Below, piece by piece: positions 1 through 8,844 of a stretch of 64,000 nucleotides of DNA. The stretch's first letter is position 1, and every line of letters starts with the position of its first letter. The stretch comes from Actinobacillus indolicus (GTDB lineage: Bacteria > Pseudomonadota > Gammaproteobacteria > Enterobacterales > Pasteurellaceae), in contig NZ_CP038145.1 of the NCBI RefSeq assembly GCF_004519515.1, positions 434,001 to 498,000 of the forward strand, given 5' to 3'. Position numbers and translations under genes: made by a program. The notes below the pieces were generated by a model. That model made no database searches. It was not told the DNA's origin and saw only the letters and a program-made list of their open reading frames with translations.

Positions 1-839
1 ACAGGTACTGCTGCGGTTAAGCTATCAATACGATCTAAAATACCGCCATGTCCTGGAATTAAATTACTACTGTCTTTAATGCCCGCTTGACGTTTAAACA
101 TACTTTCACTTAAATCGCCTAAAATTGAAACCGCCACCGTAATCACTGAAAGTACGATAAACGCAGATGTATTTAATTCACGCCCAAATACGTTCTCTGG
201 CGTAAGATTTAAGAAAATCACCGCAATAATCGCAGAAGTCATCACGCCACCAATCGCTCCTTCCCAAGATTTACCTGGTGAAACTTTAGGCGCAAGTTTA
301 TGTTTACCAAATGCACGACCGGCAAAATAAGCGCCAGAATCCGCCCCCCAAACCAATAGGAAAACATAGAGTAATAGATAAGTGCCTTGGTGTTCGTCGA
401 GATTATATTGATAGAATCGTAAAGCCAATGTACCGATTAAAAATGGAATTAAGGTACAGAAGCCAAAAATGAACTTCGCTGCAACTGATTTAGCCCAAAT
501 CTCTGCGGATTTTGGATAACTAATTACCAATGCAAATGCAATTAACCACCAAAAACCACCAATAAATAGTAAAGGCGTTGTTTCATCGGTTAAAAAACGT
601 GTTGCTTGAATATAAGATGTGCCCGCAATGATCGGAAAAATTAATAAGCAGGTCACGACAAAAGCGACAATAGCTCGTGCGATCGGGCGTTTAAAGCCTG
701 CAAATTGCGCCCACTCCCACATTCCTAAAACAATAATGGCAGATAACCCTATCGTAAAAGCCAAAGGGGAAAGCCAAAATAGCGCTATCACCGCTAAAAT
801 AACCATCACGATTGCTGAAAGGACTCGTTCTTTAAGCAT
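1..839 (-). CDS. cdsA: Phosphatidate cytidylyltransferase, 3' end cut by window edge
   Basis: Integral membrane enzyme that makes CDP-diacylglycerol from phosphatidate and CTP, the precursor of all phospholipid classes. Translation of the minus strand from the ATG at 839 stays open to the window edge (about 279 residues; the family is about 285, so only the last few codons are missing). Many hydrophobic segments are visible. The family signature is near the end: SMFKR followed by IKDSS and PGHGGILDRID (about residues 243-270), which carries the metal-binding acidic residues. AAGGAAAA lies just upstream of the ATG. It follows uppS by 17 bp on the same strand, the usual uppS-cdsA order, so the two are probably cotranscribed. 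Confidence 0.95.
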   Translation of the reverse strand, partial: MLKERVLSAIVMVILAVIALFWLSPLAFTIGLSAIIVLGMWEWAQFAGFKRPIARAIVAFVVTCLLIFPIIAGTSYIQATRFLTDETTPLLFIGGFWWLIAFALVISYPKSAEIWAKSVAAKFIFGFCTLIPFLIGTLALRFYQYNLDEHQGTYLLLYVFLLVWGADSGAYFAGRAFGKHKLAPKVSPGKSWEGAIGGVMTSAIIAVIFLNLTPENVFGRELNTSAFIVLSVITVAVSILGDLSESMFKRQAGIKDSSNLIPGHGGILDRIDSLTAAVP

Positions 840-856
840 TGAATTTTCCTTATAAA

Positions 857-1570
857 TTAACAACCACCAAAACGGCGATCACGTTGTTGGTATGCGATAA
901 CGGCATCGGTAAATGCCTTTTCATCAAAATCCGGCCATAACACAGGGCTAAATACTAACTCGGCATAAGCAATTTGCCATAATAAGAAATTACTAATTCG
1001 CTGTTCGCCACTGGTTCGAATTAATAAATCAACCTGTGGCTGATCTTCGGTCACTAAATGGCGCTGAACGTAATCAGGGGTAATCTCATCAACAGAAAGC
1101 TCACCGTTTTTTACCTGTAATGCAATCTGTTTCGTTGCTTGGGTAATATCCCAATAGCCACCATAATTCGCAGCAATATTTAAAATTAAGCCAGTATTAT
1201 TCGCAGTTAATGCTTCTGATTGCGCAATACGATTTTGCAAACTGTCACTAAAAGCTGATTTATCACCAATAATTTTGAGTCGAATATTATTTTTATGTAA
1301 TTTCTTAACTTCAGAATCCAAGGCTTTCATAAACAGCGTCATTAATGCAGAGACTTCTGCTTCAGGTCTTGACCAGTTTTCGCTACTAAATGCGTAAAGT
1401 GTTAGCACCTTAATACCATGTTTAGCTGCAAAATTTACTGCAGAACGTACCGCTTTCACACCGTTTTGATGTCCAAATATGCGTAATTTCCCTTGCTGTT
1501 TCGCCCAACGTCCATTGCCGTCCATAATAATAGCAACGTGTTGTGGCATATTTTGAAGATCGATACTCAC
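857..1570 (-). CDS. uppS: Undecaprenyl diphosphate synthase
   Basis: Cytosolic cis-prenyltransferase that extends farnesyl diphosphate with isopentenyl diphosphate to C55 undecaprenyl diphosphate, the lipid carrier for peptidoglycan and LPS subunits. The 237 residues match family length. The catalytic MDGNGRWA motif is at residues 16-23 (Asp17 as the Mg/phosphate ligand). The SSENWSRP motif, LLIRTSGEQRISNFLLWQ, and the C-terminal RDRRFGG are all present. It is the upstream gene of a uppS-cdsA pair; the preceding neighbour gloB is on the same strand but 125 bp away. Confidence 0.97.
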   Translation of the reverse strand: MSIDLQNMPQHVAIIMDGNGRWAKQQGKLRIFGHQNGVKAVRSAVNFAAKHGIKVLTLYAFSSENWSRPEAEVSALMTLFMKALDSEVKKLHKNNIRLKIIGDKSAFSDSLQNRIAQSEALTANNTGLILNIAANYGGYWDITQATKQIALQVKNGELSVDEITPDYVQRHLVTEDQPQVDLLIRTSGEQRISNFLLWQIAYAELVFSPVLWPDFDEKAFTDAVIAYQQRDRRFGGC

Positions 1571-1695
1571 AGGAATTTACCCACTTAATAAAATAATGAA
1601 TGTAGATGAATGAAAAATGGTGATAACTATACCATAGGATAGCAAAGAGTGGAATTCACAATCCCTAGCCCCTTTGCTTTTATTTAACGTGAAGA

Positions 1696-2403
1696 TTAAA
1701 AATTATCTTTTTTCTGACGCATTGCAATAAATTCGTCTAAAGTGACCGCTTGTAAAAACGGATTGATCTGTTTTTCAATCCCAATCGTACTCGGTAGCGT
1801 TGGTTTATGTTGTGAACGTAAAATATCCGCTCGCTCTTGATATTCCATTAAAACACAGCTTGTCGCCATCACTGTTTCAGCAAATTTGAGATTGCTTTGA
1901 GTATATTCGTGACCTGCATAGACTTGCACAAAATCAGGCAGGGCTTTAAAACGTTGTAAGGCATCAAACTGAGCTTGGTAATCCCCTGTAAACACCCGTC
2001 CACAACCACCTGAAAATAACGCATCGCCGCAAAAGAGATATTCACCATCAACCAAATAGCTAATATGTTGCGCTGTATGCCCTGCACTCTCAATCACTCT
2101 CACCTTCAGCCCTAACAGCTCAAACTGTTGCTCAGGATAAACAATCTGATTGGCAAATTGGCTAATTTCTTCTGATCCATAAATAAGTATATCGGGAAAT
2201 TGTGCCACTAAATCAGCGACGCCATCAGTGTGGTCGTGGTGATTATGGGTAAGCAAAATAGCGGTCGGATTAAGCTGATGTTTTGCAAGAAAAGCGAATA
2301 CAGGCTGACTCTCTGCTGGATCGACAATAATCGCTTGGCTCTCTTTTTGTAAAATCCAAATGTAATTATCAGAAAGGGCGGGAATTGGGGTAATCTGAAG
2401 CAT
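1696..2403 (-). CDS. gloB: Hydroxyacylglutathione hydrolase (glyoxalase II)
   Basis: Hydrolyses S-lactoylglutathione to lactate and glutathione, the second step of methylglyoxal detoxification. The metallo-beta-lactamase metal motif LLTHNHHDHTDG is intact, with AGHT and the later GHEYT histidines. I start at the second methionine (MLQITPIPALSDNYIW, 235 residues). This matches the family N-terminus, and the extra eight upstream codons (from 2427) run into a palindromic repeat. Glyoxalase I (gloA) is encoded far away at 46.4 kb, so the pathway is complete in this window but not as an operon. Confidence 0.94.
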   Translation of the reverse strand: MLQITPIPALSDNYIWILQKESQAIIVDPAESQPVFAFLAKHQLNPTAILLTHNHHDHTDGVADLVAQFPDILIYGSEEISQFANQIVYPEQQFELLGLKVRVIESAGHTAQHISYLVDGEYLFCGDALFSGGCGRVFTGDYQAQFDALQRFKALPDFVQVYAGHEYTQSNLKFAETVMATSCVLMEYQERADILRSQHKPTLPSTIGIEKQINPFLQAVTLDEFIAMRQKKDNF

Positions 2404-2414
2404 ATTTATTTTCC

Positions 2415-2528
2415 GTAGGTCGGGCATCTATGCCCGACATTGCCGTGTTTTATAAAAAATTGTTGGGCATAAATGCCTGACTTTGCTGTATTCTATAAAT
2501 GATTGTCGGGCATAAATGCCCGACCTAC
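2415..2528. repeat. REP-like palindromic cluster with GTAG feet (three hairpins)
   Basis: About 114 bp fills almost the whole gap between gloB and nagK. The outer arms are perfect inverted repeats: GTAGGTCGGGCAT (2415-2427) and ATGCCCGACCTAC (2516-2528). Inside are three short hairpins of the form TCGGGCAtnnATGCCCGA, separated by two related spacers containing ATTCTATAAAT-like sequence. The GTAG tetranucleotide at the foot of a GC-rich palindrome is the hallmark of REP elements mobilised by RAYT transposases. A RAYT gene is present in this window at 55.8 kb, but its adjacent repeats have a different stem sequence. Confidence 0.75.
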
Positions 2529-3443
2529 TTATTTCAAGAATAACGCTGCCGCCCCACGCACGCCACTTGAGTCACCGTGGATCGCTTTTTTGATCACTGG
2601 CACTTCCGCATTACGCAATAAATATTTTGGTAAGGCTTTTGGTAAGGCTTCATAAATATAATCAAAGTTGGATAAACCACCACCAAACACAATCATATCC
2701 GGATCAAGCACCGTAATATAATTTGCCACTGAAATTGCCATTAACTCAATGTATTTCTCAACAAACTCAACGGTTTTCTCATCTTTACCATAAAAACGAT
2801 GAATAATGGTTTTCGCATCAATCGCTTCACCCACTAAATCATTATAAAGCATCTCAAAACCACGTCCTGAGATATAGCTATCCAAACAAGCCGTATTGCC
2901 ACAGCCACATTTATAAATCGGGGCTTTATCCCAACCCAGTAATTTCAATGCGTGATAGTTAAGCTGAATATGCCCAACTTCACCCGCCATACCGATTTGA
3001 CCTGAGTGTGCTTTACCGTTTAATACGATACCGCCACCAAAACCTGTACCAATAATCAACCCTAACACCGTTGGATATTGCAGATTGCTTTCGTCCCACG
3101 CTTCCGATAAAGCTAAGCAGTTCGCGTCGTTTTCAACACGCACTTCACGTCCTAAACGCTCTTCCAAATCTTGAATAATTTTATTGCCGTGAACTACCGC
3201 AATGTTAGCAATTTCCGCTAACCCTGTTTTATGATTAACAAAACCAGGTACACCAAGCCCCACAGTGCCTTGCTCACCAAATTTTGCATCGGCATTACGC
3301 ACTAAGGTTTCCACCGTTCTTAACCAATCCTCATAGCTTGTCTGTGGGGTTGGCACACGCTCGCTGTGTAATTTCTCTAATTTCTCATTAAAGGCAGCCA
3401 ATTCAATTTTTGTACCGCCAATGTCTAAACCGTAATAAACCAT
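2529..3443 (-). CDS. nagK: N-acetyl-D-glucosamine kinase (ROK family)
   Basis: Phosphorylates GlcNAc, mainly salvaged from cell-wall turnover, to GlcNAc-6-phosphate. The 304 residues have the N-terminal ATP-phosphate loop YGLDIGGTK, the substrate region ENDANC..SEAWDE, GTGFGGG, and the ROK zinc site CGCGNTACLDSYISGRGF. The pattern of identity follows E. coli NagK rather than the other ROK sugar kinases. The start is 2 bp from the stop of pgpB on the same strand, so the pair is probably cotranscribed. The stop codon abuts the REP-like cluster. Confidence 0.9.
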   Translation of the reverse strand: MVYYGLDIGGTKIELAAFNEKLEKLHSERVPTPQTSYEDWLRTVETLVRNADAKFGEQGTVGLGVPGFVNHKTGLAEIANIAVVHGNKIIQDLEERLGREVRVENDANCLALSEAWDESNLQYPTVLGLIIGTGFGGGIVLNGKAHSGQIGMAGEVGHIQLNYHALKLLGWDKAPIYKCGCGNTACLDSYISGRGFEMLYNDLVGEAIDAKTIIHRFYGKDEKTVEFVEKYIELMAISVANYITVLDPDMIVFGGGLSNFDYIYEALPKALPKYLLRNAEVPVIKKAIHGDSSGVRGAAALFLK

Positions 3444-3445
3444 CG

Positions 3446-4183
3446 TTAACCTCGCTTTTTAAATAATGTCCATTTTTCTAAGAAAGGAATTGTCCATAAG
3501 AAGATGATTAAGTGGAAAGCCCACGCAATCAACGTACTGGCAAATAGATCAATAGGATAATGCATTCCTAAACGCAAACGGCTGATCAACATCAAACCCG
3601 CCCATAAAATTGCAAAAATTTGTGCAAAAACAACCGCTTGTCCACGTACTCCAAACAATAAACCGGCAAACATTAACATCCAAGAAACCGCAAAAATAGT
3701 ATGCCCAGATGGGAAAGAATAGCCTAATTCATCTGCTTGATGTTCAACCACAAATTGATTCTCAGGTTGTTCAAATTTCATTACTGCCACTGCTTGCTCT
3801 GCTTTCGGCAACGCATAAAATGCTTCAGTATTGCTTTGGAACATCTCTGTCACAAATGGACGAGGCTCTTTAAATACGGCTTTCGTCCCTTCTTTAATTG
3901 CTTGAGTGCCAACCACCGAAGTTGCACAAATAAATCCGACTAAAAGCCAAGAATAGCGAGAACGAGCCAACCACATCAGCCACAGCATAAACAGCACGCA
4001 AGTAATTAATGCATAAGGTGTGGAGCCTGTTTCGGTCAATATAAATAATGCCCAGTCAAACGGATTAATGGTTAAATTGGTTTGTAGATTCCATTGCCAG
4101 CCAATAACCCAAGCCGTTAATGGAATCAGTAACATTAAAAAAGTTAAAAAAGAGAGTTTTTTTACCACGGGAAATTCCTTCAT
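3446..4183 (-). CDS. pgpB: PAP2-family phosphatase, phosphatidylglycerophosphatase B type
   Basis: Inner-membrane lipid phosphatase of the PgpB type, expected to dephosphorylate phosphatidylglycerophosphate and undecaprenyl pyrophosphate. The 245 residues carry all three PAP2 motifs: KEGTKAVFKEPRPF (KX6RP), SFPSGHT and SRLRLGMHYPID (SRX5HX3D). Several hydrophobic helices flank them, with the catalytic motifs placed on the periplasmic side in this family. The ATG is preceded by GGAATTTC. An inverted uptake-signal hairpin with a T-run ends immediately before the start codon, so expression from the upstream yhbY may be limited. Substrate is assigned from the family only. Confidence 0.85.
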   Translation of the reverse strand: MKEFPVVKKLSFLTFLMLLIPLTAWVIGWQWNLQTNLTINPFDWALFILTETGSTPYALITCVLFMLWLMWLARSRYSWLLVGFICATSVVGTQAIKEGTKAVFKEPRPFVTEMFQSNTEAFYALPKAEQAVAVMKFEQPENQFVVEHQADELGYSFPSGHTIFAVSWMLMFAGLLFGVRGQAVVFAQIFAILWAGLMLISRLRLGMHYPIDLFASTLIAWAFHLIIFLWTIPFLEKWTLFKKRG

Positions 4184-4212
4184 AAAAAAACCGCTTGCGA
4201 CAACAAGCGGTC
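4184..4212 (-). terminator. Inverted uptake-signal pair acting as yhbY terminator
   Basis: ACCGCTTG and CAAGCGGT pair around a short loop. Read on the minus strand, the stem is followed by seven T residues directly before the pgpB ATG. It has the form of an intrinsic terminator built from two DNA uptake signal cores. Confidence 0.7.
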
Positions 4213-4235
4213 AGTTTTCATTAAAATTTTGCAAA

Positions 4236-4550
4236 TTAAATCGCTTTAGTCGCCTTTGGCAAGCTGATTTTCTTCTCTTCACTTTGGCGATAAAGGACTA
4301 AAATATGTCCAATAGTTTGTACTTCCACCGCTTTGGTTTCACGTACAATCGCATCAATGATCAACTGCTTCATCTCACGATCAGCCCCTGCGATCTTCAC
4401 TTTAATCAACTCGTGGTGATCTAACGCATTTTCGATCTCGGCTAACACCCCTTCTGTTAAACCATTACCGCCAAGCATGACGACAGGGCTTAAATGGTGC
4501 GCAAGTCCTTTTAAAAATTGTTTCTGTTTTGTTGTTAAATTTACTGACAT
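4236..4550 (-). CDS. yhbY: CRM-domain RNA-binding protein YhbY
   Basis: Small protein associated with the pre-50S ribosomal subunit; the CRM domain binds RNA. The 104 residues cover the whole family: the conserved start SVNLTTKQKQFLKGLAHHL, the GxxG loop GGNGLTEGVLAEIENAL, then HHELIKVKI and GHILVLYR. It is a few residues longer at the C-terminus than E. coli YhbY. It is divergent from the GT2 gene at 4669, with a shared 118-bp promoter region. Confidence 0.92.
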   Translation of the reverse strand: MSVNLTTKQKQFLKGLAHHLSPVVMLGGNGLTEGVLAEIENALDHHELIKVKIAGADREMKQLIIDAIVRETKAVEVQTIGHILVLYRQSEEKKISLPKATKAI

Positions 4551-4668
4551 TAAAATTGCCTTTTTATGCTAAAAAAATCGGTGCAGAAAATAGCATATTC
4601 AAGATAAATTTTAAAGCTAAAGATATGCTAAAATACGCAAACTTACTTAATTTTAAAAAGGATAACCT

Positions 4669-5424
4669 ATGCCAACGCTTAGCGTCGCCATGATCGTCAA
4701 AAACGAATCGCAAGATCTTGCCCAATGTTTAGAAACTGTCAAAGGTTGGGTGGACGAAATCGTCATTCTAGACTCTGGAAGTAGCGACAATACCAAAGAA
4801 ATCGCCTTACAATACGGAGCAAAATTCTATGAAAATACCGATTGGCAAGGTTTTGGTAAACAACGCCAACTCGCTCAACAATATGTCACTAGCGATTATG
4901 TTCTCTGGCTTGATGCTGACGAACGTGTCACCCCAGAATTAAAACAAAGCATACAACAAGCGGTCAGTTCTGATGAAAAAAATACGGTTTATCAAATCGG
5001 TCGTTTAAGTGAAGTTTTTGGCAGACAAATTCGCCATTCAGGGTGGTATCCTGATTATGTAGTGAGACTTTACCGCACGGATTTTGCCCAATACGGCGAT
5101 GAACTTGTTCACGAAAAAGTCCATTATCCAAAAGAAGCCAAAGTAGCTAAACTTAAAGGCGATTTATTGCATTTTACTTATAAAGATATTCACCATTATC
5201 TAGTAAAATCAGCAAGTTATGCGAAAGCATGGGCGGAGCAAAAAGCCAGATCAGGAAAGAAAGCAACGCTCTTTCAAGGTGTGACACACGCTATCGGCTG
5301 TTTTGTAAAAATGTATTTACTAAAAGCAGGATTTTTAGATGGCAAACAAGGATTTCTACTTGCAGTTCTTTCAGCACATTCGGTTTTTGTAAAATACGCA
5401 GACTTGTGGAATCGTAGCCGTTAA
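4669..5424 (+). CDS. GT2 family LOS inner-core glycosyltransferase (WaaE/LgtF type)
   Basis: A single-domain GT-A enzyme predicted to add a hexose (glucose in characterised LgtF/WaaE relatives) to inner-core heptose of lipooligosaccharide at the inner face of the cytoplasmic membrane. The 251 residues begin with LSVAMIVKNES and show DEIVILDSGSSDNT, the DxD-type metal motif YVLWLDADE, then the WaaE-family stretch HSGWYPDYVVRLYR and LVHEKVHY. The basic hydrophobic C-terminus could attach to the membrane. Upstream AAAAAGGATAACCT gives a good ribosome site. The sugar donor and exact linkage are inferred from the family. Confidence 0.8.
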   Translation: MPTLSVAMIVKNESQDLAQCLETVKGWVDEIVILDSGSSDNTKEIALQYGAKFYENTDWQGFGKQRQLAQQYVTSDYVLWLDADERVTPELKQSIQQAVSSDEKNTVYQIGRLSEVFGRQIRHSGWYPDYVVRLYRTDFAQYGDELVHEKVHYPKEAKVAKLKGDLLHFTYKDIHHYLVKSASYAKAWAEQKARSGKKATLFQGVTHAIGCFVKMYLLKAGFLDGKQGFLLAVLSAHSVFVKYADLWNRSR

Positions 5425-5431
5425 TTTATGC

Positions 5432-5476
5432 ACAGCGGTCTCTTTGCAAAAAAATTGCAGAATCAGACCGCTTGTA
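5432..5476. terminator. Inverted uptake-signal hairpin between convergent transferase genes
   Basis: ACAGCGGTCTCTTTGCAA and its near-complement ending in ACCGCTTGT form a long stem between two genes whose 3' ends face each other. It probably terminates both directions. Confidence 0.6.
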
Positions 5477-5477
5477 A

Positions 5478-6503
5478 TTACCACACTTTATCAATAAACG
5501 GCAGAATCTCCGTTAATGCTTTATCAATCGGAATTAAGGTCAAGTTTTTCTGAGAAGCCTTATCAGAAGGCGGGCAAAATGCGATATGTTTATCGGCATC
5601 ATTTAACGGCTTCCAACGGCGTGGAATGGCAGATAAACGACTTGGGTAAAAACCTACCGTTGCAATATTTAATGCACCACAAATGTGTAAAGGCCCTGTT
5701 GAACCTGCAATAAAGAGATCGGCACAGGCTAACGATCTGGCAAAATCGACTAATCCATCATTTTTATCATAAATCACCACATTCTTATGATTTACTAATT
5801 GTTGCAATGCTTTAGCAGTTTCACTTTCATTCGGTCCTGCGGTTAAAATCACTTGGCAATCAAATTTTTCTAAAATCCCTGAAATTAACTCCGCATATTG
5901 ATTCAAAGATAAATTCGTCGCAGATCCCCCTGTACTACTATGTACAAAAAGCCATTTTTTATGGCCGTCTAACTTTAACAGTTCGATTAATTTGCTTTTT
6001 TGCGTAATCAGACAAGTATTATCAAAGGACAAATAAGGTGTCGTCGGCTCTACCGCTGTAATTTGATTATCTTTCAAAAAATAACGCACTAAGTCTACAT
6101 TATATTCATACTCTGCTTTTTCAGAACGAGAGCGACGCTGGGTTAAACGGTGATTATATAAAAATTGAAAGAGTTTCGTTGCGGGTGCTAAACGGTAGGC
6201 AATACGGCTTTTCCAAACTAATTTGGCATTATACCAATCCGACACAAAACTAATCACTGCATCAAACTGTTCAGATCTTACCGCTTGTAATACACGATCA
6301 TTTTCAGCGTTATTTTGTTTATCTGAACTATCTAAAATAATGCCATCTAAATAAGGGCAAATTTCCGCTAATGGTGCTGTATATTTAGGAACAAGGGCAA
6401 TAATTTGGCAATTCGGCATTGATTTTTTTAACATCGCAAATGCCGCCCAAGCCAGCATAAAATCGCCAATTTTATCGTTACGAATAACAAGAATTTTCTT
6501 CAT
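5478..6503 (-). CDS. GT9 family heptosyltransferase-like LOS enzyme
   Basis: Member of the ADP-heptose:LPS heptosyltransferase family (GT-B fold), 341 residues. It starts KKILVIRNDKIGDFMLAW, the typical N-terminal GDxxL-like motif. It ends with a nucleotide-sugar loop FIAGSTGPLHICGALNIATVGFYP, equivalent to the DTGxxHxAAA motif. I choose ATG 6503 because GGGA lies 9 nt before it; the longer reading would need a TTG start. It resembles OpsX/heptosyltransferase I-like enzymes of Pasteurellaceae, but which core heptose it adds cannot be read from the sequence. Convergent with the GT2 gene. Confidence 0.8.
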   Translation of the reverse strand: MKKILVIRNDKIGDFMLAWAAFAMLKKSMPNCQIIALVPKYTAPLAEICPYLDGIILDSSDKQNNAENDRVLQAVRSEQFDAVISFVSDWYNAKLVWKSRIAYRLAPATKLFQFLYNHRLTQRRSRSEKAEYEYNVDLVRYFLKDNQITAVEPTTPYLSFDNTCLITQKSKLIELLKLDGHKKWLFVHSSTGGSATNLSLNQYAELISGILEKFDCQVILTAGPNESETAKALQQLVNHKNVVIYDKNDGLVDFARSLACADLFIAGSTGPLHICGALNIATVGFYPSRLSAIPRRWKPLNDADKHIAFCPPSDKASQKNLTLIPIDKALTEILPFIDKVW

Positions 6504-6530
6504 TTTCTGATTTCCCAAATAGACACTAAA

Positions 6531-6559
6531 AAATAAGGGGATATAAAATCCCCTTATTT
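6531..6559 (-). terminator. Intrinsic terminator of tkt
   Basis: AAATAAGGGGAT and ATCCCCTTATTT form a 12-bp stem with a 5-nt loop, just downstream of the transketolase stop on the minus strand. Confidence 0.8.
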
Positions 6560-6576
6560 TGCCACATTCTATGTGA

Positions 6577-8583
6577 TTACAGAATCTCTTTCGCTTTCGC
6601 CACTACGTTGTCTACTGTGAAGCCGAAGAGTTTGAATAATTCACCTGCTGGTGCTGATTCACCGAAGCTATTCATACCAACAATGCGGCCACCAAAGCCA
6701 ACATATTTGTACCAGAAGTCTGAAATACCCGCTTCAATCGCCACACGTTTAGTCACTGAGCTTGGTAATACTGACTCACGATAAGCTTCATCTTGTGCGT
6801 CAAACACGTTAGTGCTTGGCATTGAAACCACACGTACTTTATGCCCTTCGGCACTCAATACATCGGCTGCTTTCATCGCTAATTCAACTTCTGAACCTGT
6901 TGCGATTAAGATTAAATCTGGGCAATCGCCTTTTTCGCAGCATTGACGCAGGATATAACCACCACGAGCCACGTTGGCAAGTTGTTCTGGAGTACGTTCC
7001 ATTTGAGCTAGGTTTTGACGAGTAAAGATTAAGGCACTTGGACCATCTTTACGTTCAACTGCCGCTTTCCATGCCACCGCAGATTCGACTTGGTCGCACG
7101 GTCTCCATGTTTGAAGATTTGGAATTAAACGTAATGCTGCCGTTTGTTCAACTGGTTGGTGAGTTGGACCATCTTCACCTAAGCCGATAGAATCGTGCGT
7201 GTAAACAAATAACGAGCGTTGTTTCATTAACGCCGCCATACGCACCGCATTGTGTGCATATTCCATAAACATTAAGAAAGTCGCACCGTATGGGATAAAG
7301 CCACCGTGTAAAGCGATACCGTTCATAATCGCTGACATACCAAACTCACGCACACCGTAGTTGATGTAGTTGCCATCAACATTATGATCTGCACGGATTG
7401 GTTTTGAGCCAGACCATAAGGTTAAGTTTGAACTTGCTAAGTCTGCTGAACCACCTAAAAACTCAGGAAGAATGTGTGCATAGGCTTCAATCGCATTTTG
7501 TGACGCTTTACGGCTTGCAATGTTCGCTGGGTTTGCTTGTAATTTTTCAATAAACGCTTGTGATTCTGCCGCCCAGTTTGCTGGTAATTCACCTGCGACA
7601 CGGCGTTTAAATTCCGCCGCAAGCTCTGGGTAAGCGGTTTCATAAGCTGCAAATTTTGCATTCCACTCTTTCTCTGCAATTAAGCCTTTTGCTTTTGCGT
7701 CCCATTCTGCATAGATTTCAGCTGGAATAACAAAAGGTGCGTGTTCCCATTTTAAGTATTCACGCGCAGCTGCAATTTCTGCATCGCCTAATGGTGCACC
7801 GTGACAATCGTGTGAGTTACATTTGTTTGGCGAACCGTAACCGATAATGGTCTTGCAGATAATTAATGTTGGGCGATCTTTTTCTGCTTGTGCATTTTCA
7901 ATTGCAAATTTAATTTGCTCCGCATTGTGTCCATCAACATTGCGGATAACTTGCCAGCCGTAAGACTCAAAACGCATTGCGGTATCGTCAGAGAACCAGC
8001 CATCAACGTGACCATCAATCGAAATGTTGTTGTCATCGTAGAAAGCAATTAATTTCCCTAAACCTAAAGTGCCTGCTAATGAACAAGCCTCGTGTGAGAT
8101 CCCCTCCATTAAACAGCCATCACCTAAGAACGCATAGGTGTAGTGGTTTACAATCTCGTGACCTTCACGGTTAAACTGTGCTGCTAAGGTTTTTTCCGCA
8201 ATCGCCATACCTACCGCATTGGTAATCCCTTGACCTAACGGGCCTGTTGTGGTTTCAACACCTGGTGCATAGCCATATTCTGGGTGACCTGGTGTTTTAG
8301 AGTGTAATTGACGGAACTGTTTTAAATCTTCAATGGAAAGATCGTAGCCTGTTAAGTGTAAAAGGCTATAAATCAACATTGAGCCGTGTCCGTTAGAAAG
8401 TATGAAGCGGTCACGGTTTGCCCAAGCTGGATTGGTTGGATTGTGTGATAAAAAATCACGCCATAACACTTCCGCAATATCCGCCATACCCATTGGCGCA
8501 CCAGGGTGACCTGAATTTGCTTTTTGCACAGCATCCATACTTAAAAAACGGATAGCATTTGCAAGTTCTCTACGTTCTGCCAT
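6577..8583 (-). CDS. tkt: Transketolase
   Basis: Thiamine-diphosphate enzyme of the non-oxidative pentose phosphate pathway; it moves two-carbon ketol units and feeds pentose phosphates and erythrose-4-phosphate. The 668 residues match the E. coli enzymes in length. Visible features are the N-terminal SGHPGAPMG substrate loop, the ThDP motif GDGCLMEGISHEACSLAG ending in DDNNISIDG, the catalytic EDGPTHQPVEQ stretch in the Pyr domain, and the C-terminal transketolase domain. TAGGAGTAAAT-like spacing precedes the ATG. It is monocistronic, with its own terminator. Confidence 0.97.
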   Translation of the reverse strand: MAERRELANAIRFLSMDAVQKANSGHPGAPMGMADIAEVLWRDFLSHNPTNPAWANRDRFILSNGHGSMLIYSLLHLTGYDLSIEDLKQFRQLHSKTPGHPEYGYAPGVETTTGPLGQGITNAVGMAIAEKTLAAQFNREGHEIVNHYTYAFLGDGCLMEGISHEACSLAGTLGLGKLIAFYDDNNISIDGHVDGWFSDDTAMRFESYGWQVIRNVDGHNAEQIKFAIENAQAEKDRPTLIICKTIIGYGSPNKCNSHDCHGAPLGDAEIAAAREYLKWEHAPFVIPAEIYAEWDAKAKGLIAEKEWNAKFAAYETAYPELAAEFKRRVAGELPANWAAESQAFIEKLQANPANIASRKASQNAIEAYAHILPEFLGGSADLASSNLTLWSGSKPIRADHNVDGNYINYGVREFGMSAIMNGIALHGGFIPYGATFLMFMEYAHNAVRMAALMKQRSLFVYTHDSIGLGEDGPTHQPVEQTAALRLIPNLQTWRPCDQVESAVAWKAAVERKDGPSALIFTRQNLAQMERTPEQLANVARGGYILRQCCEKGDCPDLILIATGSEVELAMKAADVLSAEGHKVRVVSMPSTNVFDAQDEAYRESVLPSSVTKRVAIEAGISDFWYKYVGFGGRIVGMNSFGESAPAGELFKLFGFTVDNVVAKAKEIL

Positions 8584-8701
8584 TATTTACTCCTAAAAAG
8601 AAATTAACATGAAAATTGTCGTGCGATTCTACACTATTTTTACAACTACGGGCGTAAAATATCACGGATAAAATGAGACATACCTCACATTATTATAATT
8701 G

Positions 8702-8730
8702 TTGAAATCTATTCCAAATTAACGTAGAAT
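8702..8730 (+). promoter_or_regulatory. Predicted sigma-70 promoter of rpmE
   Basis: TTGAAA (8702-8707) and TAGAAT (8725-8730) are separated by exactly 17 bp, the best-looking promoter in the tkt-rpmE gap. Transcription would start near 8737, leaving a leader of about 108 nt before rpmE. Confidence 0.65.
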
Positions 8731-8736
8731 GCCGAC

Positions 8737-8844
8737 TCTTTTTGGTGCTGAGTTGATACTCAGTGTATTTTTTAATACATATGGTACTAGACAGCAAAGT
8801 AGTATGATCTAGTGGCGATATGGCTTCGTTAGAGGTTTTCTATA
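8737..8844 (+). ncRNA. Structured 5' leader of rpmE, possible L31 autoregulatory RNA
   Basis: The untranslated leader holds successive hairpins: CTGAGT-TGAT-ACTCAG (8748-8763), TGTATT/AATACA around a T-run (about 8764-8780), and ACTAGA/TCTAGT (8786-8813). Ribosomal protein L31 leaders with conserved structure are known in gammaproteobacteria and are thought to mediate feedback by L31. Assignment here rests on position and visible hairpins, not on a covariance-model match. Confidence 0.5.

Noticed and set aside
619..855. Plus-strand open frame at the left edge
   Set aside because: Antisense to the clear cdsA gene, which continues to the window edge.
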